Shown piece after piece: positions 1 through 6,828 of a stretch of 23,040 bases of DNA; within the stretch, counting starts at the first letter, position 1; each line of letters begins with the position of its first letter. The notes under the pieces are model-generated. The model was not told where the DNA came from and ran no database searches. It saw nothing but the letters and a program-made list of their open reading frames with translations. The stretch is from CAHJXF01 sp038240015 (GTDB taxonomy: Bacteria; Pseudomonadota; Gammaproteobacteria; Burkholderiales; Burkholderiaceae_D). The position numbers and the translations under genes were made by a program. Where the stretch lies: positions 1 to 23,040 of the forward strand of contig JBBSEF010000047.1 of NCBI GenBank assembly GCA_038240015.1, read 5' to 3'.

Positions 1-576
1 CGCGGAGAACAGGTTGACGATCACCTGCGCGCCCCAGAACGACATCTGGCCCCACGGCAGCAAATATCCGAAGAAGGCTTCGGCCATCATGCATAGAAAG
101 ATCGCCGTGCCGAAGATCCACACCAGTTCGCGCGGCCTGCGGTACGACCCGTACAAAAGACCGCGCGTCATGTGCAGATAGACGACGATGAAGAACATCG
201 ACGCGCCGGTCGAATGCATGTAGCGGATCAGCCAGCCCCACGGCACTTCGCGCATGATGTATTCGACACTCGCGAAGGCCACCGGAATGCCCGCATCGTT
301 GAGCGACGCATCGGGCTTGTAGTGCATCGTGAGAAAGATGCCCGTGACGATCTGAATCACCAGCACGAGAAGCGCGAGCGAACCGAAGAAGTACCAGAAG
401 TTGAAATTCTTCGGCGCGTAATACTCCGACAGATGCGCCTTCCAGGTCGACGTCAGCGGGAAGCGCGCATCGACCCAGCCCAGTAGTCGCCCGGCTGCGG
501 GAAGATCGGCAACCTGTGCCGCAGAGACGGGCCTTTGATTCGCCGCCCTTTGATTCGTCGCCTTTTGATTCGCCAT
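1..576 (-). CDS. petB: Cytochrome b subunit of the bc1 complex (partial, C-terminus beyond left edge)
   Basis: This is the membrane quinol-oxidising subunit of ubiquinol:cytochrome c reductase. The window holds the first 192 codons and the frame runs off the left edge. Helix B carries the haem ligand pair H121 and H135, in MHSTGAS and YLHMTRG, with the usual 14-residue spacing. The conserved LLPWGQMSFWGA segment near residues 172-183 follows. Transmembrane helix A is about residues 61-85. The ATG has a GGAGAG Shine-Dalgarno 4 nt upstream. From memory of related sequences, the N-terminus is roughly 15 residues longer than usual, and the extra part is a tandem repeat of NQ-containing 5-residue units encoded at 532-576. 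The gene lies 70 nt downstream of petA in the same orientation, as in petABC operons. Cytochrome c1 would be expected beyond the window. Confidence 0.97.
   Translation of the reverse strand, partial: MANQKATNQRAANQRPVSAAQVADLPAAGRLLGWVDARFPLTSTWKAHLSEYYAPKNFNFWYFFGSLALLVLVIQIVTGIFLTMHYKPDASLNDAGIPVAFASVEYIMREVPWGWLIRYMHSTGASMFFIVVYLHMTRGLLYGSYRRPRELVWIFGTAIFLCMMAEAFFGYLLPWGQMSFWGAQVIVNLFSA
532..576 (-). repeat. Three 15-bp tandem repeats in the petB 5' end
   Basis: Three 15-bp units (plus-strand form CCTTTGATTCGCCGC) lie at 532-546, 547-561 and 562-576. The first two differ by one base. In frame they encode the first 15 residues of cytochrome b, MANQK, ATNQR, AANQR. Confidence 0.9.
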
Positions 577-646
577 GTTCTCTCCGCGCCCTCAATCACG
601 CTGCTGCTGTGCTTGCGTCCATACACCGTGAATCGATGGCCCCTGC

Positions 647-1252
647 TTACGCCTTGGTCTCTTCACCGATCACGATCCTGCTGTCGGAGAGGAATTTGTA
701 CGGCGGCACCGGCAGATTGTCGGGCGCCGGTTTGTTCTTGAACACGCGGCCAGCGAGATCGAAGGTCGAGCCGTGGCACGGGCAAAGAAAACCTCCCGGC
801 CAATCGTCGGGCAGGCTTGCCTGCGCCCCTGGCGTGAAGCGCGCGATCGGCGAGCAACCCAGATGCGTACACACGCCCACGGCCACCAGATACTCGGGCT
901 TCAACGAGCGATACTCGTTGCGCGTCTGGGGCATCGGCGTCAGCTCGTCTTGATTGCGCTTGGACAGCGGGTCGGCCAATTCGGGATCGTTCTTCTTCAA
1001 CTCCTCGACCATCGCGGTACTGCGGCGAATCACCCACACCGGCTTGCCGCGCCATTCGAAGGTGCGCAACTCCCCCACCGCCATACCTCCGATGTCCACC
1101 TCGACGGGAGCGCCGGCGGCCTTGGCCTTTTCGGACGGCTCGAAACTGCCGACCAGCGGTGCGAGGACCGCAACGCCGGCGACGCCGCCCGCCGCACAGG
1201 TCGCAACCAGAAGATTGCGGCGCGAGTTGTCAACGGGCTTGCCGTCGCTCAT
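647..1252 (-). CDS. petA: Rieske iron-sulfur subunit of the cytochrome bc1 complex
   Basis: The product (201 aa) carries the [2Fe-2S] cluster that takes electrons from quinol to cytochrome c1. Box I is CTHLGC (ligands C128 and H130, disulfide C133). Box II is CPCHGS (ligands C157 and H160, disulfide C159). The N-terminus has a twin-arginine motif SRRNLLV at 10-16 followed by a hydrophobic stretch to about 36, the uncleaved Tat signal-anchor typical of this family. The ATG at 1252 was chosen because a GAGG Shine-Dalgarno precedes it and it gives the usual family length. The frame stays open upstream, with possible starts ATG 1360 and GTG 1393, but those extra codons are AT-richer at third positions and not Rieske-like. 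The gene precedes petB. The nearby tatABC genes could export it. Confidence 0.96.
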   Translation of the reverse strand: MSDGKPVDNSRRNLLVATCAAGGVAGVAVLAPLVGSFEPSEKAKAAGAPVEVDIGGMAVGELRTFEWRGKPVWVIRRSTAMVEELKKNDPELADPLSKRNQDELTPMPQTRNEYRSLKPEYLVAVGVCTHLGCSPIARFTPGAQASLPDDWPGGFLCPCHGSTFDLAGRVFKNKPAPDNLPVPPYKFLSDSRIVIGEETKA

Positions 1253-1567
1253 AGGACCCTCGGGAGATTTCTTGGAAGGAAAATTGCTGAAGTTATTGCT
1301 GACCGCGCCGTCGGGAAACTGTGCGCCAGATGAGGCTGCAAAACTGTCTGCGCTGGACATGGGAACGTTGTGAGGGGACGTCAATTCGGGCACGATTTTA
1401 GAAAGTCTGCGATTTTACCGGAATCGCCCTGCGAATCCAAATTCCCATTTGAACGGTTGCTTGATCGAATGCCATGCGCGACACGGACTGACATAAAATG
1501 TGCGAGTCGGAAATTGCGCATCATCGCTGTTCGATCATCGTCCATTCAAATGGGGGAGGCGTTGTCC
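1253..1567. other. Divergent intergenic region between petA and mscL
   Basis: This 315-nt region separates divergent petA and mscL. The petA side (1253-1393) is an in-frame open extension that I judge untranslated. It also contains a sigma70-like petA promoter at 1412-1440, a second TAAAATCG octamer at 1393-1400, and a 10-bp inverted repeat (1444-1453 and 1545-1554) whose right arm abuts the mscL ribosome binding site. I saw no convincing -35/-10 pair for mscL, although a TAAAAT lies at 1494-1499. Confidence 0.6.
1412..1440 (-). promoter_or_regulatory. Putative sigma70 promoter of petAB
   Basis: Read on the minus strand, TTGGAT (1440-1435) is followed by a 17-nt spacer and TAAAAT (1417-1412). 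This is a good match to the sigma70 consensus at ideal spacing. Transcription would start near 1405, giving a leader of about 150 nt to the preferred petA ATG at 1252. A second TAAAAT lies downstream at 1400-1395 with a weaker -35 (TTCCGG, also 17 nt away). The assignment is by pattern only. Confidence 0.5.
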
Positions 1568-2023
1568 ATGAGCATGCTGAAGGAATTTCGTGATTTCGCG
1601 GTCAAGGGAAACGTGGTCGACCTTGCGGTCGCGGTCATCATCGGCGCCGCCTTCGGCAAGATCGTCGATTCGCTGGTGAAGGACCTGATCATGCCGGTCG
1701 TCGGCGCGATCTTCGGCGGCCTCGACTTCTCGAACTACTTCATCCAGCTCGGGGCGATCAGGCCCGATCAACAGGCGAAGATCGGACACGCCGCGCCTTT
1801 TTCGTACAAGGAATTGGCCGACGCCGGAGCTGCGGTGTTCGGCTATGGCAGCTTCATCACCGTGCTGATCAATTTCATCATCCTCGCATTCATCATTTTC
1901 TGGATGGTGAAAATGATCACTCGAGCCAGACACACACCGGAGGCGGCCCCGACGCCGACGCCGGCGCCTACTGAAGACGTGCTGCTGCTGCGCGAAATTC
2001 GCGATTCGCTCAGGCGCCCGTAG
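1568..2023 (+). CDS. mscL: Large-conductance mechanosensitive channel MscL
   Basis: This 151-aa inner-membrane channel opens under membrane tension to release solutes during hypo-osmotic shock. The N-terminal amphipathic helix and pore-lining TM1 are clear: the MLKEFRDFAVKGNVVDLAVAV region at about 3-23, running into the helix that ends near 45. TM2 is about 93-117. The C-terminal helix, TEDVLLLREIRDSLRR at 135-150, matches the cytoplasmic bundle of the family. A short Pro/Thr-rich linker (about 124-134) precedes it and is encoded by near-perfect 6-bp repeats. The start at 1568 has a strong GGGGGAGG Shine-Dalgarno 7-9 nt upstream, while the open frame before it has no MscL similarity. A Rho-independent terminator follows at once. 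Confidence 0.97.
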   Translation: MSMLKEFRDFAVKGNVVDLAVAVIIGAAFGKIVDSLVKDLIMPVVGAIFGGLDFSNYFIQLGAIRPDQQAKIGHAAPFSYKELADAGAAVFGYGSFITVLINFIILAFIIFWMVKMITRARHTPEAAPTPTPAPTEDVLLLREIRDSLRRP

Positions 2024-2042
2024 TTCTCTCTCATTTTTCGAG

Positions 2043-2065
2043 GCGGGCAGTCGCCCGCTTTTTTT
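2043..2065 (+). terminator. Rho-independent terminator after mscL
   Basis: A perfect 6-bp GC stem (GCGGGC at 2043-2048, GCCCGC at 2053-2058) with a 4-nt AGTC loop is followed by seven T residues (2059-2065). It begins about 20 nt after the mscL stop codon and is the clearest intrinsic terminator in the window. Confidence 0.9.
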
Positions 2066-2070
2066 CGCGC

Positions 2071-2112
2071 CGATTTTCATTCTGCGATTTTGATTCTGCG
2101 ATTTTCATTCTG
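2071..2112 (+). repeat. Three 14-bp tandem repeats upstream of the serine protease gene
   Basis: Three head-to-tail copies of CGATTTTCATTCTG occupy 2071-2084, 2085-2098 and 2099-2112. The middle copy differs by one base (G for C). The array lies between the mscL terminator and the protease ATG at 2125, and the copy next to the gene continues into a partial ATTTCTCAT. It is AT-rich against a GC-rich background. Its period is not a multiple of three, which fits a non-coding leader. Confidence 0.9.
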
Positions 2113-2124
2113 ATTTCTCATCGC

Positions 2125-3363
2125 ATGTCCAACGATCGCGCCGACCGCAATACCCGCGTGATCGCGCGCAGGTTGTGGTTGTTGTTCGCGCAGACCGCAA
2201 CCATCGCCATGGCATTGCTCTTCATCGTCGAAACCTTGCGACCCGAATGGCTGCGCATGTCGCGGCCCACCGGAACGGTCACGATCAGGCAAGCGCCGCC
2301 GCTGCCGGGCGCGGCCGCACCGATTTTCAAGACCGATCATCCGAACTCGTACAGCGAGGCAGTGCGTCTCGCGATGCCCGCGGTGGTGAGCATCAACATC
2401 AATGGCGCAGGCCACAAGATCCGCAGCGCATTGCCCGACGATCCCCGTCAGCGCCGCGCCCCGGATGCTCGCGCACCCAGCCGCTCGCCCGGTCGCTCGC
2501 CTGAGGGCGCGTTCGAACGCACGCTCGCGTCGGGTGTGATCGTCAGCAAGGACGGATACATCCTCACCAATCGTCACGTCATCGAAGGCGGCGAAGAAAT
2601 CGAAGTGTCGCTCTCCGACAAGCGCAGCGCGATCGCGAAGATCATCGGCAGCGATGCCGAGACCGATATCGCCGTCCTCAAGGTCGAGCTCGATAATCTG
2701 CCGGTGATTACTTTTGGCCGCATGGAAGATGCGCGTGTCGGCGACGTCGTGCTCGCGATCGGCAATCCTTTCAACGTGGGACAAACGGTGACGATGGGCA
2801 TCATCAGCGCGCTCGGACGCAATCACCTGAACCTCACCAACTTCGAGAACTACATCCAGACCGACGCGGCGATCAATCCCGGCAACTCGGGCGGCGCGCT
2901 CGTCAATGCCAACGGCGACCTGATCGGCATCAATTCGGCGATCTACGCGAAGGCGTCGGGCGGCTCGCTCGGCATCGGCTTCGCGATCCCCGTCTCGACC
3001 GCGAAGGAGGTGCTCGAGAACATCATCGCCCACGGCGAAGTGATTCGCGGCTACATCGGGGTCGAACCGCAGGATATCGCGCAGGCCGATGGCGAGGCAT
3101 GGACCTATGGCCTCAAGAAAGGCGCGCTCCTCTCGGGCGTATTTCGAGGCGGACCCGCCGATCGGGCCGGCGTGAAGCCCGGCGACATCCTGGTGGCGGT
3201 GGACAATCTGACGATCGCCGACACGATGACGATGCTCGACGCCATCGCGCATTTGAAACCCGGCGCGACCGCACGCCTGACGCTGCTGCGAAAAAAAGAG
3301 GAGCTCGAACTTTCGGTGAAGGTTGCGGCACGACCGAAGCCGGGCTCCGGACCCGACGACTAG
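2125..3363 (+). CDS. Membrane-anchored trypsin-like serine protease with one PDZ domain (DegS/AlgW type, family S1C)
   Basis: The 412-aa protein resembles HtrA-family periplasmic proteases that act in envelope quality control or stress signalling. A single hydrophobic segment (about 17-36) should anchor it in the inner membrane. The protease domain (about 75-300) shows all three catalytic residues: H151 in LTNRHV, D181 in ETDIAVLK, and S255 in NPGNSGGAL. One PDZ domain (about 305-402) follows, with the GYIGVE start and the GPADRAGVKPGDIL core. The single PDZ and N-terminal anchor favour DegS/AlgW over the two-PDZ DegP/DegQ. An Arg/Pro/Ser-rich insert at about 108-128 precedes the core. No clear Shine-Dalgarno is visible at the ATG. 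No RseA-type substrate gene is present here, so its role in sigma-factor control is untested. Confidence 0.93.
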   Translation: MSNDRADRNTRVIARRLWLLFAQTATIAMALLFIVETLRPEWLRMSRPTGTVTIRQAPPLPGAAAPIFKTDHPNSYSEAVRLAMPAVVSININGAGHKIRSALPDDPRQRRAPDARAPSRSPGRSPEGAFERTLASGVIVSKDGYILTNRHVIEGGEEIEVSLSDKRSAIAKIIGSDAETDIAVLKVELDNLPVITFGRMEDARVGDVVLAIGNPFNVGQTVTMGIISALGRNHLNLTNFENYIQTDAAINPGNSGGALVNANGDLIGINSAIYAKASGGSLGIGFAIPVSTAKEVLENIIAHGEVIRGYIGVEPQDIAQADGEAWTYGLKKGALLSGVFRGGPADRAGVKPGDILVAVDNLTIADTMTMLDAIAHLKPGATARLTLLRKKEELELSVKVAARPKPGSGPDD

Positions 3364-3378
3364 GAAGCTGACTTCTCA

Positions 3379-4068
3379 ATGCATCTGCCCGCTCTCATCG
3401 CTTATCTGCAAGGCCTGCGCGAGAACAACGGCAAGGCGTGGTTCGTCATGAACAAACCCGCGTACGACATCCTGCGCACGGAGTTCATCACGCTGGTCGC
3501 CGAGGTGATCGCGACGCTTTCGAAAAGCGACGCACGGATCGCCGGCGTCGATCCGAAGAAGGCGCTGTTTCGCATCTATCGGGACATTCGCTTCGCTCAC
3601 GACAAGACGCCGTACAAGACGCACTTCTCGGCCTCGATCGCCGATGGCGGCGTCAAGCATTGGGGTCCGATGTATTACCTGCAGATCGATGCCGACGGCC
3701 GCCTGCATCTCGGGGCCGGTTGTTATCTGCCGCCGCGCGACGTGCTCGCGCGACTTCGCGCCCACGTAGTTGCCGATCATCGAAGTCTTCATCGCGTGCT
3801 GAAGAACAAGCGCTTCGTCGCGACCTTCGGCGCTCTCAACGACGACGACAAACTCGTGCGATTGCCGAAGGGCTTCGATGCCGATGCCCCCGACATCGAA
3901 CGCATCGGCGGGCTGTTGCGATTGAAGAGCTACGTCGTCAGCGCCGATCTCGATCTGACAGCGACGACGAATGCGAAGGCCGCGCGCGACTTGTCGCAGA
4001 CCATCGCGACCACGCTCGCCGCCGCGGTTCCGCTCAACGATTGGCTGCGGGCCGCGCCAGCGGTGTGA
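3379..4068 (+). CDS. DUF2461 family protein of unknown function
   Basis: The 229-aa protein matches my recollection of the DUF2461 (TIGR02453) family: an N-terminal region ending in NNGKAWF, then FRIYRDIRFAHDKTPYKTHFSA at about 63-84, and LHLGAGCYLPP at about 114-124. These segments are the conserved signature of the family, whose biochemical function I do not know. It has no signal peptide or membrane segment, so it is probably cytoplasmic. It starts 15 nt after the protease stop codon and may be co-transcribed with it. It ends 16 nt from the convergent tatC stop, with no obvious terminator between them. Confidence 0.88.
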   Translation: MHLPALIAYLQGLRENNGKAWFVMNKPAYDILRTEFITLVAEVIATLSKSDARIAGVDPKKALFRIYRDIRFAHDKTPYKTHFSASIADGGVKHWGPMYYLQIDADGRLHLGAGCYLPPRDVLARLRAHVVADHRSLHRVLKNKRFVATFGALNDDDKLVRLPKGFDADAPDIERIGGLLRLKSYVVSADLDLTATTNAKAARDLSQTIATTLAAAVPLNDWLRAAPAV

Positions 4069-4084
4069 GACGGATTGGTTCGCC

Positions 4085-4858
4085 TCAGCCCGACGCGATG
4101 CCTTCTTCGCGACGCTTCGAAACGCGCACGAAGCGCGCGACGAAGAGTCCGACCTCATAGAGCAGCACCAGCGGCACCGCAAGCAGCAGCATCGAGCCGG
4201 GGTCGGGCGGTGTGATGATGGCCGCGACCACGAACGACCCGACCACCACGTACGGTCGGATGCTCTTCAGGGTAAGAAGCGAGATGACGCCGAATCGCAC
4301 CAGCACGACGACCACGATCGGCACTTCGAAGGTGATGCCGAACGCGATGAACATCGTCATCACGAAACCGAAATAACTATCGATGTCCGGCGCCACCGTC
4401 ACCGACTTGGGCGCGAACTCGTTGATCACGCGAAACACGGTTCCGAACACGAAGTAGTAGCAGAACGCCACGCCCACCAGAAACAGGATGAAGCTCGACG
4501 AAATGATCGGCATCGCGAGCTTCTTCTCGTGCGCGTAGAGGCCGGGCGCGACGAAAGCCCACATCTGATAGAGCACGACCGGCAGCGCGATGATGAAGGC
4601 CACCAGCAGCGTGACCTTGATCGGAACGAGGAAAGGCGTGATGACGCCGGTCGCGATCATCTTGGTTCCCTGCGGCAACGCATTCAGCATCGGCGTCGCG
4701 AGAAAATCGTAGATGTGCGACGCGAACGGCGCGAGGCAGACGAAGGCCACCATGATCGCGAGCGCCGACTTGACGACGCGCGATCGCAATTCGACCAGAT
4801 GCGAGATGAACGACTCGCCCTCGGCCCCGCCGTCGTGGGTCAGTTTTGGAGCAGCCAT
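4085..4858 (-). CDS. tatC: Twin-arginine translocase subunit TatC
   Basis: TatC (257 aa) is the multi-spanning receptor that recognises twin-arginine signal peptides and, with TatB and TatA, exports folded proteins. The N-terminus has the FISHLVELRSR motif (17-27). Conserved acidic residues are in place: E111 in YAHEKK, E178 in TFEVP and D219 in the TPPDPGS loop. About six membrane helices are visible. The start at 4858 gives a normal N-terminus and overlaps the tatB stop by one base (TGATG), so the longer open frame upstream is discarded. It is the last gene of the long minus-strand block and converges on the DUF2461 gene. Confidence 0.97.
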   Translation of the reverse strand: MAAPKLTHDGGAEGESFISHLVELRSRVVKSALAIMVAFVCLAPFASHIYDFLATPMLNALPQGTKMIATGVITPFLVPIKVTLLVAFIIALPVVLYQMWAFVAPGLYAHEKKLAMPIISSSFILFLVGVAFCYYFVFGTVFRVINEFAPKSVTVAPDIDSYFGFVMTMFIAFGITFEVPIVVVVLVRFGVISLLTLKSIRPYVVVGSFVVAAIITPPDPGSMLLLAVPLVLLYEVGLFVARFVRVSKRREEGIASG

Positions 4859-5331
4859 CAGCGCACGCGATAGCGCGCCACGCGCGCCGCGCCCGACTGC
4901 ACGCGCGTGCGTTTTCTGTTCGCGCTCTTGAACCACAGCGGCAGCGCGCTCTGACGCTGTGCGAGGCTGCGTCTGAAGTTGCGGCGCTTGTGCGGCGTCA
5001 TCGCTTCAGCAGGCGTCGGGGCAATCGGCCTCATCAGCTCGGCGGGCGACGCATCGAAGCTTGCATTGAGATCAGCTTGGGTTTCGTTCACGCCCTCGCG
5101 CACCGACGATTCGAACGAACTGGCGGCCTTCTGCACGGTGTCGCGCATCGAACGCAGCTCGTCGATCTGCATCTCGCGATTGACCTCGGCCTTGACGTCG
5201 GCGAGGTAGCGCTGCGCACGGCCGAGCAGCGTGCCGACGGTGCGCGCGACTTTCGGCAGGCGCTCGGGTCCGACGACGATCAGCGCGACCACACCGATGA
5301 TGGCGAGTTTGGAAAGTCCGAGGTCGAGCAC
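4858..5331 (-). CDS. tatB: Sec-independent translocase subunit TatB
   Basis: The 157-aa protein has the TatB pattern: an N-terminal membrane helix (about 5-21) with the VGPERLP hinge at 20-26, then a long amphipathic helix (about 24-80) and a variable tail. The tail is strongly basic near the C-terminus, with many Arg and Lys. TatB forms the signal-peptide receptor with TatC. Position 8 is Lys rather than the Glu of E. coli TatB; I recall this as usual in related betaproteobacteria. The gene is 63 nt after tatA and overlaps tatC by one base. Confidence 0.95.
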   Translation of the reverse strand: MLDLGLSKLAIIGVVALIVVGPERLPKVARTVGTLLGRAQRYLADVKAEVNREMQIDELRSMRDTVQKAASSFESSVREGVNETQADLNASFDASPAELMRPIAPTPAEAMTPHKRRNFRRSLAQRQSALPLWFKSANRKRTRVQSGAARVARYRVR

Positions 5332-5394
5332 GTAGTCAGATGCGCACCGAGAGGTGCACGGCCATGAGAGTACGGCCCGAAGGCCGTGGGCGGA

Positions 5395-5631
5395 TCAGGT
5401 GCGCGTCTTGTCGCGCGCCTCGACGTCGATCGTCGTGCGATCGGCTACCTTTTGAGGCGGCGCGTCGGAAGGACGATCGGCTGCGGGTTCGGAGCCGTCC
5501 TTCATGCCCGACTTGAAACCCTTGACCGCGCCGCCGAGATCCTCGCCGATGTTGCGCAACTTCTTCGTTCCGAAGATGAGGAGCACGACGGCCAGAACGA
5601 TCAACCAATGCCAGATGCTGAAACTGCCCAT
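5395..5631 (-). CDS. tatA: Twin-arginine translocase subunit TatA
   Basis: The 78-aa protein starts MGSFSIWHWLIVL and has the FGTKKLRNIGEDLG hinge and amphipathic helix, followed by GFKSGMKD. This is the standard TatA layout of one short membrane helix (about 6-20) plus an amphipathic helix and an acidic, flexible tail. TatA oligomers are thought to form or weaken the membrane for passage of folded cargo. A single Shine-Dalgarno-like GAGA lies just upstream of the ATG. It starts only 9 nt after the HIT gene stop codon, so it is very likely co-transcribed with the upstream genes. Confidence 0.96.
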   Translation of the reverse strand: MGSFSIWHWLIVLAVVLLIFGTKKLRNIGEDLGGAVKGFKSGMKDGSEPAADRPSDAPPQKVADRTTIDVEARDKTRT

Positions 5632-5640
5632 TGCATTCTC

Positions 5641-6015
5641 CTATCGCGGCTTCCAGGGTCTGGGGCCGCCGATGACGTGCAGGTGCAGATGATAGACCTC
5701 TTGCCCTCCGCCCGGCCCGGTATTGAAGAGCGTCTTGAAGCCGCCCTGCCCGTCGGGTCCGTCGTAGCCCACGCCCTGTTCGCGCGCGATGCGTGGCGCG
5801 AGCGCCACCATCTTTCCCAACAGGTCGTGATGGCTATTCTCGCAGTCGGCCAGGGTTTCGATGTGCTCTTTGGGAATCACGAGCACATGCACCGGCGCAG
5901 CGGGGTTGATGTCGTGAAAGGCGAAGAACTCGTCGTCTTCGTAAGCTCTTTTCGAAGGAATCTGTCCGGCGGCGATCTTGCAGAAAAGGCAGCTGTCGTT
6001 TACTGGTCTGTTCAT
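5641..6015 (-). CDS. hinT: HIT-family nucleotide phosphoramidase (HinT-like)
   Basis: The 124-aa protein is a histidine-triad hydrolase, expected to cleave AMP-lysine or AMP phosphoramidates. The triad HLHLHV is at 109-114 and the middle histidine H111 is the expected nucleophile. The N-terminal CLFCKIAAGQIPSK (9-22) and the HDINPAAPVHVLVIPKEH segment (34-51) are typical of the HinT branch. The ATG at 6015 gives the family length. The longer open frame upstream overlaps hisE and lacks similarity. It lies 40 nt after hisE and 9 nt before tatA, linking the his and tat sections of the operon. Confidence 0.95.
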   Translation of the reverse strand: MNRPVNDSCLFCKIAAGQIPSKRAYEDDEFFAFHDINPAAPVHVLVIPKEHIETLADCENSHHDLLGKMVALAPRIAREQGVGYDGPDGQGGFKTLFNTGPGGGQEVYHLHLHVIGGPRPWKPR

Positions 6016-6055
6016 GTGTCCGATGATGGGCAAGTTGCGGGTCTTGTATAAGACA

Positions 6056-6412
6056 TCAGAGTTGATCGCGGCCGCGCGCGACGTGCTTGCGTAGAGCGAA
6101 TTCATCGAGACCCGAGAGGCCTTCGCGCCGCGCGAGTTCGAGCAGCACGTCGGCCGGCGCGAGGTCGAAGTGCGCAAGCATCACGAGACAATGGAACCAC
6201 AGGTCGGCGGTCTCGGCGACGATGCGCTGCCGGTCGCCGTCCTTTGCGGCCATCACGGTCTCGGTCGCTTCTTCGCCGATTTTTTTCAGGATTCCATCAG
6301 CGCCGCGCGACAGCAGACGCGCGACGTAAGACGCCTCCGGATCGCCGCCGCGGCGTGACTCGATCACCTGCGCGAGCCGCGTGAGCACGTCTTTCTCGTT
6401 GACATCACTCAT
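6056..6412 (-). CDS. hisE: Phosphoribosyl-ATP pyrophosphatase HisE
   Basis: HisE (118 aa) hydrolyses phosphoribosyl-ATP to phosphoribosyl-AMP, the second step of histidine synthesis. The MazG-like helical motif KKIGEEATETVMAAK is present near residues 43-57, followed by ETADLWFH, which supply the acidic magnesium-binding residues. The ATG at 6412 overlaps the hisI stop by 4 nt (ATGA), which fixes the start against the longer open frame. Here hisI and hisE are separate genes, not the fused hisIE of enterobacteria. Confidence 0.97.
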   Translation of the reverse strand: MSDVNEKDVLTRLAQVIESRRGGDPEASYVARLLSRGADGILKKIGEEATETVMAAKDGDRQRIVAETADLWFHCLVMLAHFDLAPADVLLELARREGLSGLDEFALRKHVARGRDQL

Positions 6413-6828
6413 CGCGTCTCCGCGTCGGCGCTTGCAAGCGGCACGTCCGTTGATACCCATCGCGCCGCATCCCGCTCGCCTTCGAGCCTGCGATAGAAAC
6501 AGCTATGTCGTCCGGTATGACACGCGATGCGATCGATCTGCTCGACCTGCATCAACACCGCGTCGCCATCGCAATCGAGACGGATTTCGCGGACCTTCTG
6601 AAAGTGTCCCGAAGCATCGCCCTTGTGCCAGAGCTGTTGACGCGATCGACTCCAGTACACGGCTTCCCCGCGTGCCAGCGTTTCGCTCAAGGCTTCGCGA
6701 TTCATCCACGCGAGCATCAGCACGTCGCCGCTGCCGACTTCCTGCGCAATCGCCGCGACCAGGCCATCGTCGTTCCATGCGACCTGATCGAGCCATGCGG
6801 GTGCGGCTTGCACCGATGCATTGCTCAT
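6409..6828 (-). CDS. hisI: Phosphoribosyl-AMP cyclohydrolase HisI
   Basis: HisI (139 aa) opens the purine ring of phosphoribosyl-AMP, the third step of histidine synthesis. Family motifs are in order: WMN at 41-43, SRSRQQLWHKGDASG at 60-74, the metal-binding DCDGDA at 85-90, and ACHTGRHSCFYR at 102-113 with the zinc cysteines C103 and C110. The ATG at 6828 overlaps the hisF stop by 4 nt (ATGA) and the gene's own stop overlaps hisE in the same way, so the three are probably translationally coupled. Confidence 0.97.
   Translation of the reverse strand: MSNASVQAAPAWLDQVAWNDDGLVAAIAQEVGSGDVLMLAWMNREALSETLARGEAVYWSRSRQQLWHKGDASGHFQKVREIRLDCDGDAVLMQVEQIDRIACHTGRHSCFYRRLEGERDAARWVSTDVPLASADAETR

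Noticed and set aside
1253..1393. N-terminal extension of the Rieske protein from GTG 1393 or ATG 1360
   Set aside because: It would add 36 to 47 residues ahead of the twin-arginine signal. Its codons are AT-richer at third positions, and ATG 1252 has a better ribosome binding site and gives the family length.
1494..1499. TAAAAT as the mscL -10 element
   Set aside because: No -35-like sequence lies 16-18 nt upstream. The nearest TTGATC is 27 nt away.
2077..3252. A 391-codon minus-strand open frame opposite the serine protease
   Set aside because: It is antisense to a protease with a complete catalytic triad; the translation is Asp/Arg/His-rich with no recognisable motif.
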